This document shows positions 24,048 through 33,001 of a stretch of 41,916 bases of DNA, piece by piece. This DNA is from Clostridia bacterium (GTDB lineage: Bacteria; Bacillota; Clostridia; Oscillospirales; CAG-272). The stretch lies in the NCBI GenBank assembly GCA_017938205.1, contig JAGBCA010000064.1:1-41916 (forward strand). Reading direction: 5' to 3'. Position numbers and translations under genes: made by a program. The notes beneath the pieces were generated by a model. It was given only the letters and a program-made list of their open reading frames with translations, made no database searches and was not told where the DNA came from. Position 1 is the first letter of the stretch, and each line of letters opens with the position of its first letter.

Positions 24048-25796
24048 ATGAAGATCGGAAAAATTCTGTGCGTTGCGATGATCGCGGCAATGCTTTTTTC
24101 GCTGAGTTCCTGCGGTGAGGAGCAGGGAAATATACCTTATATCGGTGAGAACGGAAACTGGTGGATCGCCTCTACGGATCTCGGCGTTTCCGCGCGCGGT
24201 CAGCAGGGCAGCAGCGGTACGCAGGGCATCCAAGGCGAAAAGGGTGAGCAAGGAGAGAAGGGTGAGGATGGTGCCCAGGGCGCAACGGGCGCAACCGGTG
24301 CAAAGGGTGAAAAGGGCGACAAGGGAGATCCAGGCACCCCCGGCAAGGACGGCGCCGCCGGCATCACGCCGCATATCGGAAAAAACGGCAATTGGTGGAT
24401 CGGAGATGCGGACACGGGCGTGTTTGCGGGCGTATATGCGGAAGATTGCAGCGACGGTCTTGTTTTCAGCTTTGAAACGCTGAACGGAAGCGCAGGCGCG
24501 GTCGTAACGGGATACACGGGCAGCGACCGTGACGTGGTGATACCGAATAGCTTTGTCAATATGCCCGTGATCGGTATGCATAAGGGTGCGTTTGCAGGCA
24601 ATACGCAGATCACCTCCGTGCGCCTCTCCGCGAATATGACCACGCTCCCCGCAGGTGCCTTCAAAAATTGCACGAGCCTTGCGAGTGTGGACTTTAACGG
24701 CGCCGCCATCACACAGATCCCATCGGATGCATTCGATAATACGGCAATCCAATCTATGATCCTGCCTGCGGCAATAAAAACCGTCGATCCATCGGCTTTT
24801 TCGGATGATATGGATATAATTGTTTACATTTCGTCCTCCGAAACGCAAATTCCAAGCGGTCTTTCGGATATTGCATATCTCGCCTTTGAAGCAAATGCGC
24901 TTCCGTCCGAGCTTGCATATCTCGCAAATAGCGGTGCACGTTATTCGCTTGGTGTTGCGAAGGGGTCTGTGGTATATGATAAAGCGCTCGGGATGTATCT
25001 TTGTAAGGAAGGCGCAGGCTATTCCGTTCTTTCATATACACCAGAGACCGATGGGCTGCTTTCGATTCCTTCGGTATACGATTCACTTCCGGTGCTTCGT
25101 ATCCGCTCTCATGCCATCGTTGTTCCAGAGGGCGTAACGGATCTTGCTCTCGGAAGTGCCACGGAGCGGTTGGATCCAAGAGCGGTCGCGATCGAGGGAT
25201 CGCTTCGCTCGGTATATTTTCCCGCATCCGTAAAAACTGCGGAAACGGGAGCGATCGTTGGCAAGAGCGAGAGATATTTCTTCGGTGCAAAGACCTTGCC
25301 GAGCGGCTTTTCCGCCGCCTTTGCACAGGATCTTTCCGCCTCGACGGTTCTTTATTCCGTTGCACCCGGCACACTCTGTGAAACGGAGCAGTATCTGTAT
25401 ATTTCACACGCCGATGCGGTCACGCTCCTCTGCTTTTACGGAAACGTTGACACTCTGAATATTCCGAGCACCCTCGGCGGAAAGAAGGTGACCTGTATCA
25501 AAACGGGCTTCTTTGAGGGGTATTACACGAGAAAGATCACGATCCCCGCATCCGTCGTTACCGTGGAGAAGCATTCCTTTTCCTTCACACGCTATGCGGG
25601 AACGGCCGCGGGATCCCCGCAATATTATTCTGCCGAGATTTATTTCTCTGTTTTGGATCCCGTCTATAGCGGTTGCAGCTACGATCTTGATTTTATCCGT
25701 ATCGACGCGGAGGACACAACGCCGAAAACCGTATATTTCGGCGGAGAATCGATCCGACAAACCTATCCCGGCTACAGCAAAAATGTTTCCGCATGA
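24048..25796 (+). CDS. Lipoprotein with collagen-like Gly-X-Y segment and leucine-rich-repeat-like region
   Basis: The 582-residue protein has a lipoprotein signal peptide ending LSSC (Cys 22). Residues 51-104 are 18 uninterrupted Gly-X-Y triplets, rich in GEK, GAT and GDK, as in bacterial collagen-like proteins. The collagen-like block is flanked by two copies of a short module, GENGNWWIAS (33-42) and GKNGNWWIGD (111-120), each continuing to a D-x-G-V end. From about residue 150 a BspA-type (LRR_5-like) leucine-rich region is suggested by VIPNSFVNMPVIGMHKGAF and repeated S/T-L-P-x-x-A-F units. It is surface exposed by inference; partner unknown. AGGAG at 24036-24040 precedes the ATG. No metal or catalytic motif is evident. 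Confidence 0.85.
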   Translation: MKIGKILCVAMIAAMLFSLSSCGEEQGNIPYIGENGNWWIASTDLGVSARGQQGSSGTQGIQGEKGEQGEKGEDGAQGATGATGAKGEKGDKGDPGTPGKDGAAGITPHIGKNGNWWIGDADTGVFAGVYAEDCSDGLVFSFETLNGSAGAVVTGYTGSDRDVVIPNSFVNMPVIGMHKGAFAGNTQITSVRLSANMTTLPAGAFKNCTSLASVDFNGAAITQIPSDAFDNTAIQSMILPAAIKTVDPSAFSDDMDIIVYISSSETQIPSGLSDIAYLAFEANALPSELAYLANSGARYSLGVAKGSVVYDKALGMYLCKEGAGYSVLSYTPETDGLLSIPSVYDSLPVLRIRSHAIVVPEGVTDLALGSATERLDPRAVAIEGSLRSVYFPASVKTAETGAIVGKSERYFFGAKTLPSGFSAAFAQDLSASTVLYSVAPGTLCETEQYLYISHADAVTLLCFYGNVDTLNIPSTLGGKKVTCIKTGFFEGYYTRKITIPASVVTVEKHSFSFTRYAGTAAGSPQYYSAEIYFSVLDPVYSGCSYDLDFIRIDAEDTTPKTVYFGGESIRQTYPGYSKNVSA

Positions 25797-25831
25797 CCGT
25801 GTGAGATTGCTTTTCGGATTTGTCCAAAGCC

Positions 25832-25860
25832 TTGACAAAGCAAAATTTTTGTGTTAAAAT
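25832..25860 (+). promoter_or_regulatory. Promoter of the GyrB/ParE-like gene
   Basis: TTGACA (25832-25837) and TAAAAT (25855-25860) with a 17-base spacer, 33 bases before ATG 25893. Confidence 0.88.
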
Positions 25861-25892
25861 AGTTAAGATATTTTATAAGTACGGAGGCGGAG

Positions 25893-27890
25893 ATGGCAAA
25901 GGCTTCTACCAAAGCAACAGAATATAATAACGCCAGTATCAAATCCTTGAAGGGTGCGGAGCGCGTCAGAAAGCGCCCGGCCGTTATCTTCGGATCGGAC
26001 GATCTTGAGGGCTGTCAGCATTCCTTTTTTGAGATTCTTGCCAACTCGGTGGACGAGGCGAGAGAGGGCTACGGCGATCGTATTATCGTTAAGAAGTTTT
26101 TGGATCTTTCCATTGAGGTGGAGGACTTCGGACGCGGCGTTCCTCTCGGATATAATGAGAAGGAAAAGCGCTATAACTGGGAGCTCGTATTCTGCGAGCT
26201 TTATGCGGGCGGAAAATACGACAACAATAATGCAGGCGCGGCCTACGAGTTTTCTCTTGGCCTGAACGGCCTTGGCGCAACCGCAACGCAGTATTCCAGT
26301 GCATATATGACCGTTGCCTCCTATAATGGGACAACGCTTTCCTCCATGAAATTCAAAAAAGGCGAGCCGCAGGGAGCGCTCAAGGAAGAGCCGATCCCCG
26401 CAGGCGGAAAGCGCAGAGGCACGGTGATCCGCTGGCTCCCCGATCTGGACGTTTTCAAGGAGATCGACATTCCCATAAGCTTTTTGGATGCCACGCTGCG
26501 CCGCCAGGCCTTTGTCAATGCGGGCATACGTTTTATTCTGGAAAACGAGACGGCGCCTGGTAAGTTTGAGAAAACCGAATATTTCTACGAGCGCGGTATC
26601 GCGGATTATATCGCCGAGATCACGGATGGGATCTCGACCACGCCGATCACTCTCTGGAAGCTTGAAACGCAAGGTAAGGACAGAGAAGACCTTCCCGAAT
26701 ATAAGCTGAAGGCGGAGATTGCATTCTGCTTTTCCAAGAGCGGCTCGGCAGAGTATTATCACAACTCCTCCTTCCTTGAGTACGGCGGTGCGCCGGACAA
26801 GGCGGTAAAGAATGCGTTCACCTATGCCATCGATAAGCACATCAAGGCACAGAACAAGTATTCAAAAAACGAATCGCGCATCTCCTTTGTCGATATTGCG
26901 GACAACCTTACGGTCATCGTCAATTCCGCATCCACGCAGACCTCGTATGAAAACCAGACGAAGAAGGCTATCACCAACAGCTTTATTCAAAAGGCATTGA
27001 CGGATTTTCTCAAGGAAAATCTTGAGATCTTTCTGACGGAGAATGCCACCGCGGCTGCGGCGATCATCAATCAGGTCATCGTCAATAAGCGCGCAAGAGA
27101 ATCCGCTGAAAAAACTAAGGTGGATATCAAAAAGAAGCTCACGGGAACGATGGACGTCTCGAACCGTGTGGAAAAGTTTGTGCCCTGCCGCAGTAAGGAT
27201 CCCGAGCTGCGTGAGGTATATATCGTAGAGGGCGATTCGGCAATGTCAAGCTGTAAGCTTGGTCGAAACGCGGAGTTCCAGGCGATCATTCCCGTCAGAG
27301 GAAAAACGCTGAACTGTATGAAGAGCAGCTACGATAAGATCTTTGCCAGCGACATTATCGTGGATCTTCTGAAGGTCATCGGCTGCGGCGTTGAGGTAAA
27401 AACGAAAAAGCCGGGCGATCTCGCCACCTTTGATTATAGTCTTTTAAAGTGGAACAAGATTATTATATGCACCGATGCGGATGAGGACGGCTTCCAGATC
27501 CGCACGCTGCTTCTGACGATGTTTTACCGTTTGCTTCCGACCCTGATCGAAAAAGGGAAGATCTTTATTGCAGAGTCCCCTCTTTTTGAGATCACGGCAG
27601 GATCGGAAACCTATTTTGCCTATAATGAGGCGGAGAAGATCGAGATCCTCAAAAAGCTCGGTGATAAAAAATACAATCTCCAGCGCTCCAAGGGACTTGG
27701 TGAAAACGAGCCGGATATGATGTGGCGCACCACGATGTGTCCGCAGACCCGCCGCCTCGTTGCGATCACGCCTGCGGATGCGGAGGCAACCGCCAAGATG
27801 TTTGACGTGCTTCTCGGCGATGCGCTTGCCGAGCGTAAGGAATTTATCCGCGAAAACGGTCACCTCTACGTTAACGAGGCCGATATCTGA
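25893..27890 (+). CDS. Divergent type IIA topoisomerase B subunit (GyrB/ParE-like)
   Basis: The 665-residue protein has the GHKL ATPase parts (EILANSVDEA with Glu 47, Asn 51, Asp 54; DFGRGVPLG; LGLNGLGATATQY), and the TOPRIM parts EGDSA (446-450) and DADEDG (528-533), followed by LQRSKGLGENEPDMMWRTT. It departs from housekeeping GyrB/ParE at usually fixed sites (DADEDGFQIRTLLL instead of DADVDGSHIRTLLL; KGLGENEP instead of KGLGEMNP). This divergent type occurs as a second B subunit in Clostridia, usually next to an A subunit; here the next gene is gpmI and no A subunit is in the window. A CGGAGG site precedes ATG 25893. It probably pairs with an A subunit elsewhere. Confidence 0.88.
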   Translation: MAKASTKATEYNNASIKSLKGAERVRKRPAVIFGSDDLEGCQHSFFEILANSVDEAREGYGDRIIVKKFLDLSIEVEDFGRGVPLGYNEKEKRYNWELVFCELYAGGKYDNNNAGAAYEFSLGLNGLGATATQYSSAYMTVASYNGTTLSSMKFKKGEPQGALKEEPIPAGGKRRGTVIRWLPDLDVFKEIDIPISFLDATLRRQAFVNAGIRFILENETAPGKFEKTEYFYERGIADYIAEITDGISTTPITLWKLETQGKDREDLPEYKLKAEIAFCFSKSGSAEYYHNSSFLEYGGAPDKAVKNAFTYAIDKHIKAQNKYSKNESRISFVDIADNLTVIVNSASTQTSYENQTKKAITNSFIQKALTDFLKENLEIFLTENATAAAAIINQVIVNKRARESAEKTKVDIKKKLTGTMDVSNRVEKFVPCRSKDPELREVYIVEGDSAMSSCKLGRNAEFQAIIPVRGKTLNCMKSSYDKIFASDIIVDLLKVIGCGVEVKTKKPGDLATFDYSLLKWNKIIICTDADEDGFQIRTLLLTMFYRLLPTLIEKGKIFIAESPLFEITAGSETYFAYNEAEKIEILKKLGDKKYNLQRSKGLGENEPDMMWRTTMCPQTRRLVAITPADAEATAKMFDVLLGDALAERKEFIRENGHLYVNEADI

Positions 27891-27925
27891 TATTTTTAAG
27901 CTTCTATATATGAAAGGGAAAACTT

Positions 27926-29581
27926 ATGGCACAGCTGAAAAAAAGCAAAGCATTCGAGGGCGTAAAGGGCCCGCTTCTCACCATCGTGATGGACGGTGTG
28001 GGTATCGCACCCGCCAACGCCGCAAATGCGGTGGCTAAGGCACATACGCCGACCTTGGATGCTCTTATGGCAAATTATCCGACTCTCAAGATCCGTGCGC
28101 ACGGCACTGCCGTTGGCCTTCCTTCGGATGACGATATGGGTAACTCCGAGGTAGGACATAACGCGCTTGGCTCCGGTCAGGTGTTCGCCCAGGGCGCAAA
28201 GCTCGTATCGCAGTCCATCGAGACGGGCAAGATCTTTGCCTCCGATGCATGGCAGGCGCTTGTCGGCGGCGTGAAGAAGAATGCCTCCACCCTGCATTTC
28301 CTTGGCCTTTTCTCGGACGGAAACGTGCACTCTCACATCGATCACCTCAAGGCACTCATCGAGGGCGCAAAGCGCGAGGGTGTCGGCCGTGTTCGCGTGC
28401 ATATCCTTCTTGACGGCCGTGACGTTGGCGAGACCAGCGCACTTGATTATATCCTCCCCTTTGAGGATTATCTTTCCGACCTTCGCAGCGATTCCTTCGA
28501 TATCGCCATTGCATCCGGCGGCGGCCGTATGCAGATCACGATGGACCGTTACGAGGCAAACTGGGCTATGGTCGAGGCGGGATGGAAAACGCACGTTCTC
28601 GGAGAGGGAAGAGCCTTTGCTTCTGCCGCCGAGGCTGTTGAGACCTACCGTGCAGAGCTGAAGGTGATCGACCAGGATCTGCCTCCCTTCGTGATCGCCA
28701 AGGACGGAAAGCCCGTTGGCACGATCGAGGACGGAGACAGCGTGATCTTCTTCAACTTCCGCGGTGACCGTTCCATCGAGATCTCCAAGGCCTTTGAAGG
28801 CGGTGCGGATTTTGCTATGTTTGACAGAAAGCGTGTTCCTGCCGTTCTCTATGCAGGTATGCTGGAGTATGACGGTGACCTTCATATCCCCTCCCGCTTC
28901 CTTGTAGATCCCCCCGAGATCACGAATACGATGTCCGAGTATCTGGTAGACAGCGGCGTGAATTCTCTCGCCATCTCCGAAACGCAGAAGTATGGCCACG
29001 TAACCTATTTCTGGAACGGCAATAAGTCCGGTAAGTTCTCCGAAACGCTCGAAACCTATATCGAGATCCCCTCGGACGTTGTTCCCTTTGAGCAGAGACC
29101 CTGGATGAAGTGCGCAGAGATCACGGATAAGCTGATCGAGGCGCTGGAGAGCGGAAAGTATAAGTATCTGCGCGTAAACTTCCCGAACGGCGATATGGTA
29201 GGCCACACGGGCTCCTTCCTCGCAACCGAGTGCTCGATGGAGGCGTTGGATCTTCAGCTTGCAAGAATTTTGAAGGTTGTGGATAAGCTCGGCGGCGTGG
29301 CGCTCATCACGGCGGACCACGGCAATGCAGACGAAATGTACGAGCTGGATAAGAAGAGCGGTGAGCCCAAAAAGAATAAGGATGGCTCTCTCAAGGCCAA
29401 AACCAGCCACACCTTGAATCCCGTTCCCTTCATTATCTATGATAACTTCTATAGCGATGCATACACGGTGAAGCTTGGAAGAGAGGACTTCGGTCTTTCG
29501 GACGTTGCCGCAACAACGGTCAACCTCCTTGGATACGAGGCGCCCGAGATCTGGGATGAATCCATGATCACCCTGAAGTAA
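27926..29581 (+). CDS. gpmI: 2,3-bisphosphoglycerate-independent phosphoglycerate mutase
   Basis: This enzyme interconverts 3- and 2-phosphoglycerate in glycolysis using a phosphoserine intermediate and Mn. The N-terminal metal ligand is in VMDGVGIAP, the nucleophile is Ser 74 in DDDMGNSEVGHNALGSG, and later phosphatase-fold motifs GRDVGETSA, FPNGDMVGHTG and TADHGNADEMYE are present. Length 551 is a little above the usual 510-515, partly from an insert near the C-terminal KKSGEPKKNKDGSLKAKTSH segment. GAAAGGGAAAA precedes ATG 27926. It ends at a good terminator. Confidence 0.97.
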   Translation: MAQLKKSKAFEGVKGPLLTIVMDGVGIAPANAANAVAKAHTPTLDALMANYPTLKIRAHGTAVGLPSDDDMGNSEVGHNALGSGQVFAQGAKLVSQSIETGKIFASDAWQALVGGVKKNASTLHFLGLFSDGNVHSHIDHLKALIEGAKREGVGRVRVHILLDGRDVGETSALDYILPFEDYLSDLRSDSFDIAIASGGGRMQITMDRYEANWAMVEAGWKTHVLGEGRAFASAAEAVETYRAELKVIDQDLPPFVIAKDGKPVGTIEDGDSVIFFNFRGDRSIEISKAFEGGADFAMFDRKRVPAVLYAGMLEYDGDLHIPSRFLVDPPEITNTMSEYLVDSGVNSLAISETQKYGHVTYFWNGNKSGKFSETLETYIEIPSDVVPFEQRPWMKCAEITDKLIEALESGKYKYLRVNFPNGDMVGHTGSFLATECSMEALDLQLARILKVVDKLGGVALITADHGNADEMYELDKKSGEPKKNKDGSLKAKTSHTLNPVPFIIYDNFYSDAYTVKLGREDFGLSDVAATTVNLLGYEAPEIWDESMITLK

Positions 29582-29585
29582 AAAT

Positions 29586-29632
29586 AAATGCGGCTTGCGA
29601 AAAAACTTTTTTCCGAGCCGCATTTTTCATTG
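29586..29632 (+). terminator. Intrinsic terminator after gpmI
   Basis: AAATGCGGCT (29586-29595) pairs with AGCCGCATTT (29616-29625), with an inner A/T stem, followed by TTCATT. Confidence 0.85.
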
Positions 29633-29737
29633 TCTTTTTGGCATCCTAACGCATAGAATACAAATAAATACCGAGAAATAGGGTAAAAAAAGCCATAAAA
29701 ATAAAAATATATTAAAAAAACATGATATATTCATATT

Positions 29738-29779
29738 TTGGCAACATTTATCTGTTACAATACAGTGCGCTCTATTGTA
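29738..29779 (+). promoter_or_regulatory. Candidate promoter with overlapping inverted repeat
   Basis: TTGGCA (29738-29743) and TACAGT (29761-29766) are 17 bases apart. A perfect 7-bp inverted repeat, TACAATA (29756-29762) and TATTGTA (29773-29779), covers the -10 and likely start region and could be an operator. Upstream (29633-29737) is very AT-rich with no gene. Confidence 0.4.
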
Positions 29780-29821
29780 TGAGCGATAAGAAAATTCATA
29801 AGACAAATCAGGAGTAAAGAC

Positions 29822-30157
29822 ATGCAGCTTGAGAACCTTGCAGTAAAGCATAAAGTTTTCGGAGATGGAGTGATTCTTTGCCATAAGGACAAATATATCA
29901 CCGTTCGCTTCGCGACTGCGGAGAAGATCTTCGTTTATCCCGATGCCTTTGAAAAGTTTCTTACCTTGGCGGACGGCACAGTCCCGGCTGACATTAACGA
30001 TGATATTGCCGTCAGCCGTTTGGCAAAAGAAAAGATCCTGAGGGAGAAGCGTGAGGAAAACGTTCGATCCATGATCAAGGGCATCGTGATCCCCGGTAAG
30101 GAGATCCTGCCTGAAACGAAGGACGACGAGCCGCACGAGGAGACCGAGGAGATTTAA
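29822..30157 (+). CDS. Small conserved protein with KIFVYPDAFEKFL domain
   Basis: The 111-residue product has an SH3-like beta start (VKHKVFGDGVILCHKDKYI), then EKIFVYPDAFEKFLT, a stretch I have seen at the N-termini of assorted Firmicutes proteins, and a charged helical tail ending in a Glu-rich stretch. The first part looks like the small beta barrel of CarD/Tudor-like domains, but the match is loose. Function unknown; nucleic acid or protein binding is a guess. AGGAG at 29809-29813 precedes the ATG. It has its own candidate promoter and terminator. Confidence 0.75.
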   Translation: MQLENLAVKHKVFGDGVILCHKDKYITVRFATAEKIFVYPDAFEKFLTLADGTVPADINDDIAVSRLAKEKILREKREENVRSMIKGIVIPGKEILPETKDDEPHEETEEI

Positions 30158-30170
30158 AAAAAAGAAATTG

Positions 30171-30207
30171 GCGAGATTGCGGGAAGAGTAATTTCGCTTT
30201 TCTTTTT
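30171..30207 (+). terminator. Intrinsic terminator after the small conserved gene
   Basis: GCGAGATT (30171-30178) pairs with AATTTCGC (30190-30197), one G-U pair, 11-base loop, then TTTTCTTTTT. Confidence 0.8.
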
Positions 30208-30235
30208 CTGCATTTTGGAGCAAAGGATATCAAAT

Positions 30236-31657
30236 ATGATTTTTCAAGGATACGTTCTCTCCGCTTTGTACGGCGCGCTTTGCCTTGTGCTTGGCCTCGT
30301 CGCGTATAAGCTGGGAATGAATAAAAAATACACGCGCAAGCTCGTCCATATTCTTGTGGGTATGGAGTGGGTGATCTTATATCACTTCATGGGCAACACG
30401 ATCCATTTTTTTGTGGTCTGCCTCGCTTTTACTGCGCTTTTGATCGTTTCGCATCTCGGCCACCTGATGCCAATGATCTCATCCGAGGGCGAAAATTCAT
30501 CGGGAACTGTGTATTACGGCGTTTCCATGTCCGTGATGGCAATCTGCACGTATTTCGTGAAGGACTTGATGTTGCCCTTTGGCGCGGCGGTGATGATCAC
30601 CTCGTTTGGAGACGGATTTTCGGGCATCTTCGGCCAGCTGATAACGAAGAAAAATCCGCGCATCTGCGGCAATAAAACGTTGTACGGAACTTTGGCGGGA
30701 CTCTTCGCCTCCTTCCTATCGCTCTATATTTTTTCGCTTGTATATTCCATGCCGCTTCAGCTTTGGCAAATGGCGCTTGTCGCCGTTCTTGCCGTGCTCC
30801 TCGAGCTGATCACGAGAAACGGCCTGGATAATATCAGTGTCCCTCTGTCTTCCTTTTTATTTATATATGCATTTCTTTATTATCCGCCCATCACGCAATA
30901 TCTTTGCCCGATCCTTTTAACGCCCGCAGTTATTTGGCTCGCCACGGAGAAAAAGGTGCTGACGCGCGGCGGAATCCTATGCGCAGTGATCCTGGATGCT
31001 ATCATCTCGGTCATTCTCGGCAACCTCGGATTTCTTGCTCTTCTTTTGTTCTTGGTGCTCGGTGTTATATCCGATAAGATCAAGCACGCAGGGAAGAATC
31101 AAAAAAGCGAGTGCCGCTCCTATTTTCAGGTGTTCGCAAACGCCGCTCCGGCGGCGGCCTGTGCCGTATGCTACGCCATCCATCCGCACATTGCCTTTTT
31201 GATCGGATTTCTTGCCGCAATGGGTGAATCTTTGGCAGACACGATGGCCTCGGGCATCGGCGCAAGGGACAAGCGTGTGTTCGATCTCTTCCGTATGAAA
31301 AAATGCGAGGTGGGAATGAGCGGCGGTATGTCCCTGCTCGGAACGGCCGCAGGCGCACTTGGCGCATTTTTTATGATGCTGCTTGGCTACGCCTTCACGG
31401 GTGGAATCGTTCTTCCGTTTGTTCTTGGCGGTATTGCCGCCTTTCTCGGCTGTATCTTTGATAGCCTGCTTGGTTCTCTCGTTCAAGGGAAGTTCCGTTG
31501 CGCCGTATGCGGTGCCTTGGTTGAAAGAGAAGAGCATTGCAAAAAGAAAACCGTTCGCGTACGCGGCTTTGCCTTCTTCGATAACGATACGGTGAATTTT
31601 ACATCCTCTCTCTTTGCCGCCATCCTCGCGATCGTGCTTGGATCTATCTTCGTTTAG
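30236..31657 (+). CDS. Fused prenol kinase (VTE5/DGK1-like) and prenyl-phosphate kinase (DUF92/VTE6-like) membrane protein
   Basis: The 473-residue polytopic protein has two halves. Residues 1-230 carry the CTP-dependent polyprenol kinase pattern of the VTE5/DGK1 group: RKLVHILVG, ITSFGDGFSGIFGQL and NKTLYGTLAG. Residues about 240-473 match DUF92 (PF01940), the family of plant VTE6: GESLADTMASGIG, SGGMSLLGTAAGALGA, GCIFDSLLGSLVQG and DNDTVNFTSSLFAA. In plants VTE5 makes phytyl-phosphate from phytol and VTE6 makes the diphosphate, so one polypeptide could do both steps on an isoprenoid alcohol. ATG 30236 is chosen because AAAGGA (30222-30227) precedes it; TTG 30215 is less likely. The substrate in this organism is unknown. 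It is 27 bases before the antiporter gene. Confidence 0.82.
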   Translation: MIFQGYVLSALYGALCLVLGLVAYKLGMNKKYTRKLVHILVGMEWVILYHFMGNTIHFFVVCLAFTALLIVSHLGHLMPMISSEGENSSGTVYYGVSMSVMAICTYFVKDLMLPFGAAVMITSFGDGFSGIFGQLITKKNPRICGNKTLYGTLAGLFASFLSLYIFSLVYSMPLQLWQMALVAVLAVLLELITRNGLDNISVPLSSFLFIYAFLYYPPITQYLCPILLTPAVIWLATEKKVLTRGGILCAVILDAIISVILGNLGFLALLLFLVLGVISDKIKHAGKNQKSECRSYFQVFANAAPAAACAVCYAIHPHIAFLIGFLAAMGESLADTMASGIGARDKRVFDLFRMKKCEVGMSGGMSLLGTAAGALGAFFMMLLGYAFTGGIVLPFVLGGIAAFLGCIFDSLLGSLVQGKFRCAVCGALVEREEHCKKKTVRVRGFAFFDNDTVNFTSSLFAAILAIVLGSIFV

Positions 31658-31684
31658 ACTATATAAGATCTTTGGAGAAATAAA

Positions 31685-33001
31685 ATGAAAAAAGGAAACG
31701 TGTGGGCGCTTTTGCCGATCGGTATTTTTGTCGTCCTGTATCTGTCCTTAGGTATTATTTTTGAATACGGAATGAAGATCCCCAGCGGATTCTCTATCGT
31801 TCCTGTTATCGTTGTATTCCTTGTAGCAATTTTGCTTGCCTGCCTTCAGAACCGTGCGCTCTCTTTCGATGAAAAGCTTGAAATTATGGGGCGAGGGGTC
31901 GGCGATAAAAACGTGATCACGATGCTACTGATCTTCCTTTTGGCAGGTATTTTCGTTGGCGTAGTCGGAAGAGAATCGGCGCAGAGTGTTGCGCACTTCG
32001 TTCTTTCGATCGTGCCGCCGCAGCTTGCCGTTTGCGTGATCTTCCTGGTTTCCTGCTTTGTTTCCACGGCCATGGGTACCTCCGTTGGAACGATCAAGCT
32101 CTTAACGCCCATTGCTGTGAATATCGCATTGATCTCGGGATTTCCGCTTGCGCTTTGCGTAGGAACGGTTGTCGGTGGCGCTATGTTCGGCGATAATCTC
32201 TCCTTTGTTTCGGATACGACCATTGCTGCCTGTGGCGGCCAGGGCTGTTCGATGCGGGATAAATTCAAAACGAATTTTATCATCGTTTTGCCTGCCGCTG
32301 TTCTGACGCTTTTGCTGATCCTCATTCTTTCGCTTCGTGCCGATATCAAGCCGATCGTCACAGAGGATTATAAGCTTATTCAGATCCTGCCGTATCTTCT
32401 GGTTTTAATTCTTAGTATCATTGGTATCAACGTGTTTATTTCTTTGATGGCCGGCATCGTTGCGGGCAGTGTGATCATGCTCTCTACGGGTGCCGTTTCC
32501 TTCTCCGGCTTTATTTCCGGCATGGGAGCCGGTGTTTCGGGTATGTTTGAAACCGCAATGGTAGCGATCCTCGTTTCCGCGCTCTGTGCCTTGATCCGCG
32601 AGGCGGGCGGCTTCCGGGCATTGTTGAGTGGTATTCGCCGCGTCTTCCGCGGCAAGCGCGCAGGTCAGCTCGGTATGGGACTTCTCGTTGGTCTTATGGA
32701 TGTTGCCACGGCCAACAATACTGTTGCCATCGTTACGGCCAACCCGATCGCCTCCGAGATGGCAAAGGACTACGGCATCTCTCCTCGCAAAACGGCTTCG
32801 ATTCTTGATACCTTCTCCTGCATTTTCCAAGGAATCCTGCCGTACGGTGCACAAATGCTCACGGCATTGACCGAGGTCCATAAAGCGGGCTTTTCGCTCA
32901 GTGCATTCCAGGTCATCGGCAATCTCTTCTATCCCATGCTCCTTCTTTTGAGCTCGCTTGTCTTTATGTTCTTGGTACCGGAAAAGAAAATTGAAAAGTA
33001 A
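31685..33001 (+). CDS. NhaC-type Na+/H+ antiporter family protein
   Basis: The 438-residue protein has about 11 hydrophobic segments and the family features FVSTAMGTSVGTIKLLTPI, VVGGAMFGDNLSFVSDTT and a late LMDVATANNTVAIVTANPIA segment. The Asp in the GDN(L)S segment is in the region needed for ion exchange. NhaC relatives exchange Na+ for H+ or for an organic acid or amine, so the cargo may differ. GGAG at 31673-31676 precedes ATG 31685. A weak inverted repeat at 33016-33043 follows, without a T-tract. Confidence 0.88.
   Translation: MKKGNVWALLPIGIFVVLYLSLGIIFEYGMKIPSGFSIVPVIVVFLVAILLACLQNRALSFDEKLEIMGRGVGDKNVITMLLIFLLAGIFVGVVGRESAQSVAHFVLSIVPPQLAVCVIFLVSCFVSTAMGTSVGTIKLLTPIAVNIALISGFPLALCVGTVVGGAMFGDNLSFVSDTTIAACGGQGCSMRDKFKTNFIIVLPAAVLTLLLILILSLRADIKPIVTEDYKLIQILPYLLVLILSIIGINVFISLMAGIVAGSVIMLSTGAVSFSGFISGMGAGVSGMFETAMVAILVSALCALIREAGGFRALLSGIRRVFRGKRAGQLGMGLLVGLMDVATANNTVAIVTANPIASEMAKDYGISPRKTASILDTFSCIFQGILPYGAQMLTALTEVHKAGFSLSAFQVIGNLFYPMLLLLSSLVFMFLVPEKKIEK

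Noticed and set aside
24189-24360. Repetitive DNA that could suggest a CRISPR or tandem repeat
   Set aside because: The periodicity is that of Gly-X-Y codons; there are no spacers and no repeated nucleotide unit of constant sequence.
27896-29623. Minus-strand frame of 575 codons opposite gpmI
   Set aside because: Covers the whole of gpmI in antisense; composition shadow.
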